A stretch of DNA of 64,000 bases from Shinisaurus crocodilurus (GCA_021292165.1 CM037880.1:183355085-183419084), one strand, 5' to 3'; positions 1 through 11,430 are shown, counted from the stretch's first letter. Notes: generated by a model from the sequence alone, not told the origin. Numbers and translations are program-made.

Positions 1-2
1 CA

Positions 3-375
3 GTTTATCTCAAGGAGCATCTCCAGCAACACCAAGTAGGCCGCTCAACAAGATCTGCCACAGACGGCCTTCTCCTTGCCCCTTCAGCCAGAGCAGCTAG
101 ACTGGTGGGGACTAGGAACAGGGCTTTTTCTGTGGCGGCCTCCATACTGTGGAACTCTCTCCCTAGTGACCTCCGCCATACTCCCTCTCTGATGAGCTTC
201 CACCACTCACTGAAAACATGGGTGTTCAGGCAGGAATATGGGGTGGGTTAAGATTTTAAAATTTTATACTGTTTTAAATCTATTTTATATTTTATCATGT
301 TGTACATCGCCCAGAGTGGCTGGTTTGCTGGCCAGATGGGCGATCCATAAATACAACAAATAAAATAAATAAACA
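3..375 (+). mobile_element. L2-like LINE, 3' end
   Basis: An open frame from position 3 to the stop at 249-251 gives a protein tail containing RAFSVAASILWNSLPSDLR, which resembles the C-terminal end of L2-clade ORF2 proteins (FSVAAP.LWNSLP). It is followed by an A/T-rich 3' UTR, the phrase GGGCGATCCATAAATA and an AATAAA-type tail near 350-375. The 5' part lies outside the window. The clade is inferred from motif memory; the exact family is not determined. Confidence 0.7.
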
Positions 376-544
376 ATACAGCTTCCATGCAATCTGGAAC
401 CTTTCACAATCGGGGTTCCAGATCATGGGTAGGCTTCCCCTGTTCAGACATTGGCACATCTGCCTCCTTCACATGGATAATGTGTGAAGGGGTATATGAT
501 ATTTGGAGTTCGTTTGACAACATCGGGCTACTGCCAACTGTGTC

Positions 545-815
545 AAATAGCGCTAGCGGAACTCCACTGAATCTTTCTAGTACACAAGCAGTTGCGCATT
601 CCAGCTGCTCAACTGATTGTGCAAGCAGTTGTGCAATGGATTGCACAAGTGTAATGCCCAATGGGTTGCACAAATGTATAATGTGCAACCAGTTGCACAA
701 TGAATTGCACAAGCGGAATGTACAACTGCTTGCATAAATGTGACTTTAGTTGGATTCTCCTGTTGCACATAGCTCGGAACCATTTTTGCTAGCGCAACAT
801 TGTTTGCGCTAGTGG
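545..815. repeat. Degenerate TTGCACAA-rich repeat cluster with hairpin
   Basis: Between about 580 and 735 a roughly 26-base unit built on TTGCACAA / AATG recurs four or five times in diverged form. Nearby, CTAGCGCAA (789-797) and TTGCGCTAG (804-812) form a perfect 9-bp hairpin with a 6-base loop, and TAGCGCTAG occurs at about 548. The repeats open long frames on both strands, which I regard as an artefact. This may be the interior of an unrecognised DNA transposon. Confidence 0.55.
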
Positions 816-1039
816 AATTACATAGTTGGATACTGCTCCTTGTTCACAAGCCCCTTCAGTTCTAACTTTGAAGAATTGGCTTACCCGTAATATTTTCTTT
901 AGACCCTGGCTACAGTAGCAATCCCCAAGTGGCTGCATCAGATTAACTCTCATGACAGCCCTCATCCCTACAAACCTCAAGGGAAAATAACTACAGATAC
1001 TAGTATTACCAGTTTCTATGTATGCATGCATGCATGCAT

Positions 1040-1326
1040 GGTGTTTGAAGAAGCCCGAGTGCAAGGTGAAAGGGAGAAACGTGCTAAGCAAAAAGCATGT
1101 CAAACAAATCCTTTACAGGACCATCTTCCATCTGGTAACCTGTGTCCTCACTGTGGGAAACTGTGTGGGTCTAGAATTGGCCTCCACAGTCACTTACGGA
1201 CCCATCGCTAGAGTCTACACAATTTTTCTTTAGAATTTCCTCCTTTTAAAATTTCCTTTTTGTAAAAATGTTTATCCTGGAAGACAATCTTACTCGGTCA
1301 CGAGTGATCGCCTGATGATGATGCAT
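1040..1326 (+). mobile_element. Non-LTR retroelement 3' end encoding a C2H2 finger
   Basis: The frame ending at 1211 closes with a classic C2H2 finger (CPHC, 12 residues, then HLRTH) after an R/K/Q-rich stretch, then stops. About 110 bases later comes CACGAGTGATCGCC followed by TGATGATGATG, which looks like a short trinucleotide tail. A single finger of the SRIGLHSH type directly before a stop, with a simple tail, fits the C-terminal end of a LINE-type protein better than a host zinc-finger gene. The clade is not identified. Confidence 0.5.
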
Positions 1327-1377
1327 GGTGTTTGTCTCCTGCCCTTCTTCCAAGGAAGTCAGGCTGACATACTTGGT

Positions 1378-1690
1378 TCTCCTCTTCTTTTATCTTCACA
1401 ACAACATTATGAGGTAATATAGACTGAGAAATAGTGATTGGCCCAAGGTCTCTGAATGAGATTCATATCTGAGCGGGCACTGGAATCCAGGATTTCCTGG
1501 TCCTCATCCAACACTCTAAGCCAAGGGCAGGGCACTTGTGGCTGTCCAGATGCTGTTGAACTCCAATTCGCATCAGCCCTAGCTGGCATAGCCAATGTTC
1601 AGGGATGATAGGAGTTGCAGTCCAGCAACATCTGAAGGGTTGCAGGGTCCCCACCCCTGCTCTAAGCACTAAACCCTGCAGGTTCTCAGC
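1378..1690 (-). mobile_element. Old Sauria-type SINE, split by a hAT element
   Basis: Read on the minus strand, the pieces CTCACAACAA-like, CAGTGATTGGCCCAAGG-like and ACACTCTAAGC...ACTAAACC match the order of the Sauria SINE in reverse. The body is heavily diverged and is interrupted at 1522-1659 by a hAT MITE. Confidence 0.6.
1522..1659. mobile_element. hAT-type MITE with 8-bp TSD
   Basis: The flanks carry CTCTAAGC at 1514-1521 and again at 1660-1667, a perfect 8-bp duplication. The ends are imperfect inverted repeats (CAAGGGCAGGG at the left, CCCCACCCCTG at the right), and the interior is palindromic around a CAACTCC / GGAGTTG core. Length 138 bp, no coding capacity. An 8-bp TSD and CAGGGGTGG-like ends are hallmarks of hAT. 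Confidence 0.85.
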
Positions 1691-2537
1691 ATAGTTCTTA
1701 TCATGCTGGCTTTTAGCAAGATCAGAAATTTTACAAGATGTTTATAAGATGCTGGAGCTTGGTGTGCTTACTCTATAGGCCTCTGACCGTGTTCCTTAAC
1801 ACTAGCCAGGCTTCCACTGCATTCCCTTCTCCGGGGCCTGGTGCAGTCTCCACAGTGCAGACCAATGCAGACTGAGTCCATGATCCTCCCACTCTAGAGT
1901 TACCCAAGAAAATAAGGTATGGAAAGTGCCCTAGGGTGGCCATATGTCCTACTTTACAGAAGACAGTCCTATATTCGAAGGGCTGTCAGAGGACAGTCCT
2001 GTATTCCAAGTTGTCATCTATTTGAAGGGCTCTCCAGTTCAAGTCCAGTTTAAAGATAAAGAACCATAAAAAGGGAGAGCAGGGGCCTGGAAATTGCCCA
2101 TCAACAATTAGCACCTGGACAACAGGCTAAGCAGGCACACAGTCATCTGGTCACTGGCTTTCCCACTGTGGTGAGATGCACAGTATTTCTATTTAAATGT
2201 GAGTAATTATTTCTAAATTTGTGTCTATACATATGCACATTTTATTCAAATCTGTGTCTTCTTTTTTTAGCGATGTGTTTCCTCCTTTTTGTAGATGTGT
2301 AAATAGCCAGACTTGGAAAGTCAAATGTAGGCCGTAGGCTCAAAAGACTGTCAACTGCATATGTGTTGTGTGTGAATTCAGAATCAGGTTTGTCAGGGAA
2401 ATGACCGTTCCCACAATTCTGACCTATCCTGAATGCACTGAACATGTGTAAAGCATTCATGGCCTTGCCCTTGATAGAGACTTTAGCTGGCATGGTGTAG
2501 ATTGATTTCTTCCCACTCCACTCTGGATGTGCAAGTG
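1691..2537. other. Unassigned non-coding stretch
   Basis: No element or exon recognised. A short near-repeat of the phrase GACAGTCCTATATTC / GACAGTCCTGTATTC occurs at about 1965 and 1994. Confidence 0.5.
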
Positions 2538-2630
2538 GGAATAGTGGAAAGGGAATCCATGCTTTTCAGGTTGGAATAGTGGAATCCATGCTTTTCAGGT
2601 TGGAATAGTGGAATCCATGCTTTTCAGGTT
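2538..2630. repeat. 29-bp minisatellite, three units
   Basis: Units start at 2538, 2573 and 2602; each begins GGAATAGTGG and ends TTTTCAGGTT. The second and third are 29 bp and essentially identical; the first has 6 extra bases (35 bp). Confidence 0.9.
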
Positions 2631-3222
2631 GCAGGCTTGAGAGACACTTTGGACTGGTCCTATGGATGTTTGGAATACAACTACGGTAGTTAAGACAACG
2701 ATATAAAAATAATCCAGTGTATCCCAACTATTTCCAAACAGAAAATGGAGATGCCTTCCTTTATTCTTGTCACCGTATGTATGTGTGTAGCATCCAATCA
2801 TAAATGAGCTGTTGCATGCATGCTTTCAGAGGGTAATACAACTAATCTAAGGCCTTGTGGCACCCAAGATCTTGTGTAGTATTTAGTAGAAAGACCAGCT
2901 TTGCAGACTTTCCAGACTTCAAAGGCAACATTCCCATATATGCACATGAATACTTCTGCCTACAGTTAGCACAGTAAGAAAGTAGTGTAAGGAAACTGGT
3001 AAAGGGCCAACAAAATGAGTGATGCCCAAAAGGTAATGAAGGTTCCTTCAATATATATTCGCACTTTCTCCATTGTAAATACAGCTGGTGGCTACATCAC
3101 TTGGCTCTCTCCAGCTCTTGCACTTCCTCATCATGGGTTACTCATCCTGTGCCAAATATCTGCCTTTTTGGGAACTTTCTATTTATGTATTCACTTTCTT
3201 GAGCTCTATGTTATCAGAAATA
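2631..3222. other. Unassigned non-coding stretch
   Basis: Nothing recognised on either strand beyond short chance frames. Confidence 0.4.
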
Positions 3223-3600
3223 GAGATGGGCAGATCTATCAAGTTAGATTCCATTGAGGTTCTTGTTTTCCTCCCCAAGCTTGTTCTGTCCTGGTTCTGT
3301 ACAGTGTTGTTTTTCCATACAGTATTTCATATTTATTTTTGTACTCATTTTTCAAATTTACATACTTTTTGGTATGCATTGTCTAAAGTATCTTTGTATG
3401 TATTGTAGAAATGTACAGTTTTCTTTGTGCATTTTCCAAATGCATGCATGTTAACGGATGCATTTTCCCCCCTTTTGTTTCATGGAATGCATCATAAGCT
3501 CAGAAATGTATGGATTTCCGAGTTCCGACCACAAATTGAGTTCATGTCGGTGTTCAATTCTGGAAGGTACAGATTGGATGAATCTATAAAAATAACTCTA
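3223..3600 (+). mobile_element. Possible remnant of the TAGGGATG-ended family
   Basis: Begins AGAGATGGGCAG and then runs into T-rich sequence with repeated GTGCATTTTCCAAATGCATG-like phrases, the same texture as the copies at 11549-12178 and 58443-58862. The right end is not clear, so this is tentative. Confidence 0.35.
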
Positions 3601-3659
3601 TGGGGCAAATTTTGCAGCCATTAGAAACAAGTAATCACACAGAAATGTATTGTCTTTAT

Positions 3660-3717
3660 AAACGGCCTTAGTTGGCTTCAGAAAGGCGGGATAGAAATAT
3701 AATAAATAAATAAATGC
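3660..3717 (+). mobile_element. SINE/LINE 3' tail fragment (BovB type)
   Basis: AAAGGCGGGATAGAAATATAATAAATAAATAAAT matches (in separate short phrases) the 3' end shared by Sauria SINEs and BovB LINEs; the body is missing. Confidence 0.6.
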
Positions 3718-5446
3718 TGAATTATTACATAGTACTATAAGATTCAAGGTGCTTAATGTTATATCACTGATCTTTATAAGGAAACCTTTCTAACCTTATA
3801 AAAATATATTATTTGGCTAGGGCTTGGGCCGACTCTAATGTACCTCCCTAGCTATACATTTTTTATTATTTATTTAAATAAATAATTATTTAATTTATAA
3901 TCTTCTTTATCCAATGTACAAATATGTCTGATGTTTATTTACACTTCATGGATCTGAATGCATGAAGTGCTGGGGAAGCTATCATTTCGATGTGCCGCAT
4001 AAGAGCATTGCATTCTCTCTTCTATGGAGAAGATCATAGAACTTTCAAATGCTTAACATTTTTCTGGATTATGCCCTTGATGACTTCTTCTCTTTCCACC
4101 CCCACCCCCCCAAAAAACCCTGCTTGTCTGAATCTACCCAAAGTGACCTCTAGAGCAAACCAAAAAAATATTAACACCAAAAATGCAGCTAAATGGGGAA
4201 GGAAGGATGGATTTTTTGTTTGAATGCATGGGGGGGGGGATCAAAACAATGATTGTAATTGCTGTTATAACCTCACAACGACAAACTTTTCTCTTAGGAA
4301 ATCATAAAGTATTTGGGCCCCAAATACCTTCCCTTGTGATCTATATGATCAGCTGAGAACAGCCTCTTGTCAATGCCTGTTACATTTCACAATCATATTG
4401 CAGGGCCTGGAGAAGTTGCTTAGGGAAGATGCAGGGGATACAGGAGGCATTTCCCCTCCAGGTTATGCTGCTTCAGTTTTCCTTCTCCCAGTACTATACA
4501 TTGATATCTTTGGTTAAGTGCAAGTCCTCTGTCACTGCTGTCTATGGAAGCTATTGCTTTATAGAAGGATCTCTGGATGAGGCTGGTGAAGCTAGCCTAG
4601 TAAAGCAAATGGAAGAAAATGATGGAAATTGTAATATTGCCCGCTTAAATCAACAAGGTAATATAACCACTAGTTAGAGTGGGAGGAAAGGGTTAATTGA
4701 ACAGTCTCCAGGGGTGCATGTTTTCTAACCCCTCCTCCCTACTTCCTGCCTCTCTGTGGCCCGTTCTCTCTCTCTCTCTCCCTCTCCAACCTGATGGACA
4801 TACACATATGTATAAATGGACTGTAAGTAAAACTAATAAATGTCTTTATTAATTTTAAACCTTGTATGGACAATCTGTTTTCTTTTAAGAGCCTTTTAGC
4901 AAGGGTTTAGCAACCCACGTGGTGATAATCAGTTTCAATAACCTGGCTGTGCATAAGGGGTGAAACTCTGCTTTGGCCTAACCAGTATAGGACCGACTCT
5001 TTCCCATATCCTCCAACATAAAAGTCATAGATGATATGGCAGAGCGTTGTCATTCTTAAGAGGGTTTCCCCCTTCTTATTCTCCATTGACAACATCTACT
5101 CATGAGCATGTGATTACATAAAACTGCAAAACACACACATACAAACATACATACATAAATCTGAAAAGTCATTCCAGCTTCTCTTTTGATGTTGTACTCA
5201 ACCATCTGGTGACATTTCTCAAATACTGTCACACCCAAGAGGCTTAATTAAAGCTTTGGGTCACGATTAAAAGCCACATGGGATCCCACACAACAGTGGC
5301 CTATGAAGCATTACCCAAGATTGCAGAACATTCTATGCACAGCTTTTAAGCATAGTTTAAGCCCTCCGTATGTGAACCAGACCTAATGGATTATGGAGTG
5401 TGTGTGTACATGTCAAGGGCACATATTCTGCAATTCTAAAAAAAAA

Positions 5447-5480
<34 letters not shown>

Positions 5481-6676
5481 TTTTCTACAACAGACATTTG
5501 CATGCACATCAAACAATGTGATTGGAATAACCTGACTTTTACAGAAAAAGCTTTAATGTTTCTGAAGTATTTATATGTTTCATAAATATTTATAGCCATT
5601 ATTCACTGTTGACAAGCATTTCTCTAACTGCCTTGGCAAGAATAATTTACATTCATTTTGGGAAGTAGCTGGAACTGATAACTGGACTGCTCAAGAACTT
5701 CTAGAAATATGAAATATGATCCTTTAAAAGAAAAAAAATCCTCTGTGATGATTGCCCCAGGAATGACATCCATGGAGGACAATGAGATTACAGTCTTCAA
5801 ACTGTAATGAAAATGGCTTATGTTTGCTATTCCTCATGCATGCTGCAAACCTGTCATGAAAATGGATTGCCTCGGTTTGGTACTATTTTCTGTTCTTGTC
5901 ATGATAATAAGACATCAGAAGTTTAATGTTCTATATAGCCCGTGAAATACAATAGTATATAAAGATGTGTGGATATTAAAATGCTTGCAACAGCAACCTC
6001 TAGCCTTTATACCAAGGTACCACTAGCCAAGCTGTAAAATTATCACTAGTACTCTAGCTTATTGCCTTTCTGCTTATGAGATTTATTTTGTAATTTTAAA
6101 GGAGATGCACAAGCAAGGTAAGGTGGAACAAACTTTTATTTTTGCTGGGTTGCTTTTTTATCCAATTTACACACTCAGAGTTCCCCAGATACAGAACTAA
6201 ATGCTCAGGGGAGAGCTCCAATCCATACTCATGCTGGAGCACCTCCAGATCTTTTCATAATTGTCTCCATAGACATGACCATGTTCTTGTGCATGAGCTC
6301 TGAATCTCCACATGATCTATTAAGTAGTTCTTCCACAGACAGACACAATTTTGGCATTCAGTACCAGGATGGCTGCATTTTCATTGATAAACTTGAGCTC
6401 TGGCGGCTCTGGCGGCTAAAGTGTGACCAACTTGGCTTCCATTTTAAACGTATCAGGCTCCATTTTGGGAAACCAAGAAGCTCGCAGTCAGGCCTAATTA
6501 GATTGTAGCTTTTAGTTTCTTCTGCCTAGCTGCACTCTGTCACGCTCAGGAAGAAAGACTGCAGATTCTGTTTAGAACTGCCTACACAATTATCCCCAGG
6601 ACCTTAGAATTCCCAATTAAAATATTCTTGGTTCCCTGGCATAGGGTGGCTAACCACTGCACTGCCTGCTGCCATC
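3718..6676. other. Unassigned non-coding region
   Basis: About 3 kb, AT-rich, with no identifiable exon or repeat apart from a pyrimidine run at 4763-4788 and the AT microsatellite at 5449-5478. The short frames here have no recognisable domains. Confidence 0.5.
5449..5478. repeat. (AT)n microsatellite
   Basis: Uninterrupted alternating AT, about 30 bases, following an A-rich run. Confidence 0.95.
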
Positions 6677-6865
6677 CCTAGGAAGCTACCTTATACCAGA
6701 TCAGACATTTGTTCATCTAGGCCAGTGCTGTCTACTCCAACTGGCAGCATGTTTTGGCAGAGGACTTTCGCATTGCCTGCTCCTTTTAGCTCGACATGGC
6801 AGGGATTGAACCTGGGGAACCTCTTCATACAAAGCATGTGCTCTGCCGCTAACCTATGACCCCAC
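6677..6865 (-). mobile_element. tRNA-derived SINE (AGGAAGCTACCTTATAC type)
   Basis: On the minus strand the right-hand end gives a tRNA-like head (GGTTCAATCC-like B box from GGGATTGAACC, near 6790-6815), and the left-hand end gives the tail phrase TAAGGTAGCTTCCTAGGG. The copy at 31654-31855 has the same head and tail in the opposite orientation, supporting one family. Confidence 0.7.
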
Positions 6866-7394
6866 CCATTCATTACTTGCCCAGCTCTCATTGGCCCAGG
6901 GCTGTCCCAAGACATTTTGCTGTTTGAGGCAAAGGACAAGATGGCACTCTCCCATTCAATATACAGAAGCTGACTGGACTGGCAGCTGAATCTTCCTTCA
7001 ACCCCAGTTATAGGACAATGTCATCCACTGCACCAAAGGGCAGCAGACTAGCTTAGGGGGCATAGCACAGGCTGCGTGGTGCACACAGCTCTGTCCTCCA
7101 ACACCTTGATACTGCTCTGCGCCCCCCAGCATGTGCTGCTGCCTTTGGCATTTGCCTCACTACTGGTCTGAAGGCAAGTGCTTCTCCTTACTGCGCCCTC
7201 CAGACTGTACTGAGAGAAATGGAGGGGAAGGTAGCAGGGCTATTCCACCAGCCAAGCTGAAGATCCTCCTTCCTCTACAGTCACCAGCAGCAGCTTTCTC
7301 AGCAGGCTGTACTGAGAGAAATGAGAAGGATAAGCAGGGCCGTTCCATCAGTCCTCTTCCCTCCTCATTCCTTCTTCCTTGTGTGTTGTGTCTT
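6866..7394. other. Mostly unassigned; possible hAT remnant
   Basis: CAGGGCTGTCCCAAGACATTTTG near 6897 (given in parts) and the reversed phrase GGCATTTGCCTC near 7150 suggest the two ends of an old hAT element, but no target duplication is visible. An internal near-repeat GGCTGTACTGAGAGAAATG occurs at about 7203 and 7303. Confidence 0.3.
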
Positions 7395-7502
7395 TTTAGA
7401 TTGTAAGGCTGCAGGCAGGGACTGTCTCCTTTTACTGATTATATGTAAGTTGCTCCAGGAGCCTTTTTAGCTGAGGAGCAGGATAAAAATACTTTAAATA
7501 AA
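7395..7502 (+). mobile_element. LINE/SINE 3' tail fragment
   Basis: GATTGTAAGGCTGCAGGCAG followed by GTAAGTTGCTCCAGGAGCC and GGATAAAAATACTTTAAATAAAA is the layout of an L2-like 3' UTR. No coding part remains. Confidence 0.45.
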
Positions 7503-7559
7503 ACAATCATTCCCTTTGCTGTTGGGCAGGCGTTGTTGGATGGGAAGTACATTTGGCCC

Positions 7560-7920
7560 TTCAGGTGGATCAGGCTTGAGGAAGGTGTCACAAGCGTACT
7601 GGCTCAGGTTCCACAAACTCCTGACCTCAGGTTCAGTATTGGGAACACGGTCCAGTTTCTTGGCCTTTTTCGTGGCTGCGCCTAGGCTCTAGAACTCCCT
7701 TCCAAGGCAGGCCCATCTCAGCTCCTCACCAGCAACCTTCCAGAAGCTGGTGAAGATCTTCCTTTTTTTAACGAAGACCTTCAGTGGGTAATTTACTTGC
7801 TGTTTTAATCAGTCTCTGTGTTTTAATATTTACATTTTTTTAACGCTGTGTGTTGGGTTTTTCTGCTGGTGTTTTGAGGTTATGGAGGGATGTTTTAACT
7901 GTTAAATAATACATGTGTTC

Positions 7921-7954
<34 letters not shown>

Positions 7955-8010
7955 ATATTTACCTAGAACTCTTTGGAGAGTAAGCAGGATATAAATATTT
8001 TTAGATACAT
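7560..8010 (+). mobile_element. L2-like LINE 3' end with GAT expansion
   Basis: Around 7650-7790 a diverged frame reads like FVAAPRL..NSLPRQAHL and ends before TAA, matching the L2 ORF2 C-terminus. It is followed by a T-rich 3' UTR and CTCTTTGGAGAGTAAGCAGGATATAAAT-like tail phrases. A (GAT)n run at 7921-7955 lies just before the tail. Confidence 0.6.
7921..7955. repeat. (GAT)n microsatellite
   Basis: About eleven uninterrupted TGA/GAT triplets. Confidence 0.95.
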
Positions 8011-8078
8011 CATACATACAGCAAACCCAGAGTAGGCCAGCTCATCCACCTCTGACTCTCAGCTCAAGGCTGAGACCA

Positions 8079-8116
8079 ACACACACACACAAACACACAC
8101 ACACACACACACACAC
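8079..8116. repeat. (CA)n microsatellite
   Basis: AC repeats with one AAA interruption. Confidence 0.95.
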
Positions 8117-10008
8117 GAAGCACCACACACCTGGAAATTATAAACCATAGAGAGAGTCAAAACCTTACAACTACTAAATTTGATACTGGTGCACTGGCTA
8201 GAGCCCTCCTCACCTCTACTAGTTTCATTGACGGTTTTGGAACCTTGCAGTAGGAAACCGACAGGGACATGATTTTGACTTTGAGCAGAAAAAAAGTAGC
8301 CAGCAGGAAAATGAGCAAGCAGTACTTCCTTGCCCGCACTGCTTCTCCACTCTAAATTCTCCTCTCCTGATGTTGCTTTCCCTTTTTAAAAACAGCACAG
8401 CATCTCGGTTGTGCACATTTGCATGTAATGAGTAGCTATCCCCTGAGAGAAAGATATCATGCAGTAATGGAGTTTTTCCATGCAAGCTAAAGAGGAAAGG
8501 ACCCAAGTACAGAAACTGCGTTAATTGTGGGAACTGTGTCACTCACAGCCTTAACCGTAGATTCATAAATAAGAGGTTTGTGTGTGTGTGTCCCTCTCTC
8601 TCTCTCTGTGTATACTGTTTCTAAAAACATCACTAAAAGAGGGCTTGTCCCCACATTCTGTAGTTAAATTCACAGTAGAATGGTTGTTCAAGCCTCTGCT
8701 TCTTGAAATACACCCCTTCTGCTATGATTCCTTGGTCAAGAGTGAAAGGAGGCAAGAAACTTCTGGTTTTATTCCCTGTGTTACACTGTCAAGATAAGCC
8801 TTAAAATTACTCTCTTTTTTGGTACACAAACATGGTGATTTTCCATTTAAAAGGTTATGATAAAGAAGGTTTATTCCCTAAGACTTGAGGACATTTACTT
8901 TTTAGAGCAACTAAACAGTCTAAGTTAGGCCAAACAGTTTAAAATACATGTCATGGGATATATATTTTTTGATGGTTCCTTCCATGATTATAGGAAAAGA
9001 AAGGTAGTAATTTTCACACTAGGAAAACCGTAAAGCTCAGCTAACACAAGAACATTCACCCCCAGTACTTCATTCCTAGAATGAAATGGGCAGATCCTGG
9101 TTTGAGTCCCCCCCCCCCACTTCCCACAAAGTGGCCTCTCTTGCCTCCTGCATTGGTGTCCTCCCCTGATCGGCTTACTTGTTAGCAGTGGCAGCAGCGG
9201 CACTGCGCTCTGCATCAGACAGTTGCTCACCATTTAAATTTCCCACAATTCCCTGGAGTGATGCTAAATCAGGGGCACCACCATGGGTAATTAACATGGT
9301 GGCTGGCTCCCAGACCTAGTCACCTGCACAGGCCAGTGTTAGCAGTAGGCCCTGCTGGGATGCAGGGACCCTGGTAGCTGCTTGAGAATACCTGGTGCTG
9401 ACTTTTGCCTTGTGTTTGTTGTCTGGGATGAAGCCTTCCTCAAGCTGGGAAGCCCTTCTCCCGAATTCCAAATATACAGTGGTGTATCAGTGGAGAATAT
9501 GATACTGCCCATTTTCAGATGTATTCCTTTCATGATTACTAACCCACTCTTCCCAGCACTAAACCCTGATACTGGAAACAGATACTTAATCCCTGTCCAA
9601 CAGTAGTATGAGCCCTGTTCACATTTTCAAAATACATTCAAAATACATTTATATGGAATGGAAGAATGGAGCAGCCAGGGTTTTGTCCACTGACAACCTC
9701 CCTACTTTTGGTAGAAGATGTGCATGGAGCTGTACGTGCAGACAACTTGATGTGCATAGGCTCTCTATGTGCAGTCAGGGACCTTGAGCCCACAGGGTTC
9801 CTGTGAGGATGGAAGAGCCTATGCGTGCCCAATTGTCTGTGTGTAGGGGGCGCTCTTCACACCTTCCACTTGCAGAGGCTGGAGGCAGGACCAGCTGGTG
9901 TGATCCTGCTTCCTCTTCCACATGTTCACATTTTGAAGTGTGTGAACTGCGAATTTGTGTTCTTTCTTAATGTGTAGAACACTTGTTTCAACCTGGTGAA
10001 GCAGGATA
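8117..10008. other. Unassigned non-coding region
   Basis: No repeat or exon recognised. Contains a short GT run near 8580, a C run at 9110-9118 and the near-repeat AAAATACATT at about 9630. Confidence 0.45.
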
Positions 10009-10250
10009 TTATTTATTTATTTATTACATTATACCCCGCCTTTTTTCCTGCAAGGAACTCAAGGCGGCTTACATAATCCTCCTTCTCCTCTCCATTTTAC
10101 CCTCACAACAACCCTGTGAGTAGGTTAGGCTGAGACTCAGAGTCAGTGACTGGCCCAAAGTCACCCAGTGAGTTTCATGGCCAAGCGGGGACTAGAACCC
10201 GGATCTCCTGAGTCCCAGTCTAACACTCTCACCACTACGCCACACTGGCT
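10009..10250 (-). mobile_element. Sauria SINE, near full length
   Basis: Minus-strand copy in full order. The head is AGCCAGTGTGGCGTAGTGG with an A box, and GGGTTCTAGTCCCCGC gives the B box. The body has CAGTCACTGACTCTG and GGTTGTTGTGAGG, and the BovB-type tail GGCGGGGTATAATG is followed by AATAAATAAATA. The head derives from a tRNA, so this is not a tRNA gene. Confidence 0.92.
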
Positions 10251-10980
10251 TAATGTACAAAGTGCAAAGTGGTTAAATCCCCAAATTAGAGGTGGTGGGC
10301 CTTAAAAAGAGGTCACACCATTAGATCTGAAGTGAAGACCCTGTGCCCCATCCAAAATTATCTGGTGAAGTCATGACCAGAGAAAAGCATTCTGGACATG
10401 CTCAAAGGGACCTTTTTCATCACTCATGTAGGTCTTCCATAGCTGAACTGTGGTACTGAAAAGCAGGGCCTGTTCTGAGCCCTGTCTCTAACTGAGCCCT
10501 GAGTTTGCAGTGGTTTCTATCCATATTTACTCTCACAGTGTTAGGAATTTTTAAAATATATGTTTCATTACTTCAGTCCCCTCAGAGACAGCCATCCTTA
10601 TTTTTAACTCCCGTTTTCCATTTGGAATTTCTGTGTATTTGGTTTTCATTCGTTCTTCTGTGTGGGTCAAATGTCACCTTTATTCTTATCCTCAAAGAGA
10701 TGAACCTGACCCACTTTGGTAATTCTAGGTATTCACAGGAAGATAAGTGAATCGCAATTTTAAGATTAATCCCCATCAGCAACACACACATGTTGCTGAG
10801 AAACTATAAACATTGTTTCTCTTCACTGTACAGTGTACATTCCACACTGTGGACAATCTGTTAACATATCTTCTTCCTGACTTCATTTACGTTACATATT
10901 TGTTTATGTGAGGTCTTTTTACCTTGCTTTTCCCAACAGCCTCAAGGTGGCCTACAAGAAGACAATGAAAACTAGAATAA
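10251..10980. other. Unassigned non-coding stretch
   Basis: Nothing recognised; ends at the TAA target site of the next element. Confidence 0.45.
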
Positions 10981-11430
10981 GGGTGCAATCCAATGGGGAT
11001 GCCCGTAAGCCTCTGTACTCGGAGGATTGTGGGCATCCTATGCAGGGTGGGAGGAGTGCGGAGGCGATCTTTGCCTCCGCGCTCCTCCCACCCTACAATT
11101 CAGCTAGACAGCCGATTTCAGCTGTCTAGCTGTGGCGCTTCAGACAGGGAGGGAAGGAGGCTGGAGTGCCGCCAGAAGACATCCTGTCCTAGTGGCCCTG
11201 GCCCCCTCCACTCCCCACCTTCTGGAATGCCCTCTTTACCCCTTCTCCAAGGTTGCTCTTACCACCTCAGAGAAGCAGCCAGCACAGTTCTTTCCACACC
11301 AGCTGTGTGGTAGGGAAGGGGATCAGAGTTTAGATCCCCAGCTCGGGCTTGGAGCTCTTTTCTGACCTTGGATCTGTGAATCAGACGAATCCTATGGCCC
11401 CCTGTCATAGGGGGCCATGGGATTGCTCTG
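10981..11430. mobile_element. Harbinger-like element, 450-bp family, copy 1
   Basis: Flanked by TAA at 10978-10980 and TAA at 11431-11433. It starts GGGTGCAATCC and ends GGATTGCTCTG, an imperfect inverted terminal repeat. Inside are subterminal palindromes such as GGGAGGAGTGCGGAGGCGA / GCCTCCGCGCTCCTCCCA and GGCCCCCTGTCATAGGGGGCC. Non-coding. A 3-bp TWA duplication points to PIF/Harbinger. Further copies lie at 14281-14703 and, split, at 47748-47775 plus 51976-52320. Confidence 0.75.

Noticed and set aside
1026..1211. Host C2H2 zinc-finger gene
   Set aside because: Only one finger, no linker-finger array, and followed by a LINE-like 3' UTR and simple tail.
2538..2630. CRISPR-like array
   Set aside because: Units are contiguous with no unique spacers: a minisatellite in a vertebrate genome.
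5449..5478. TATA-type promoter
   Set aside because: It is an AT microsatellite without other promoter features or a neighbouring exon.
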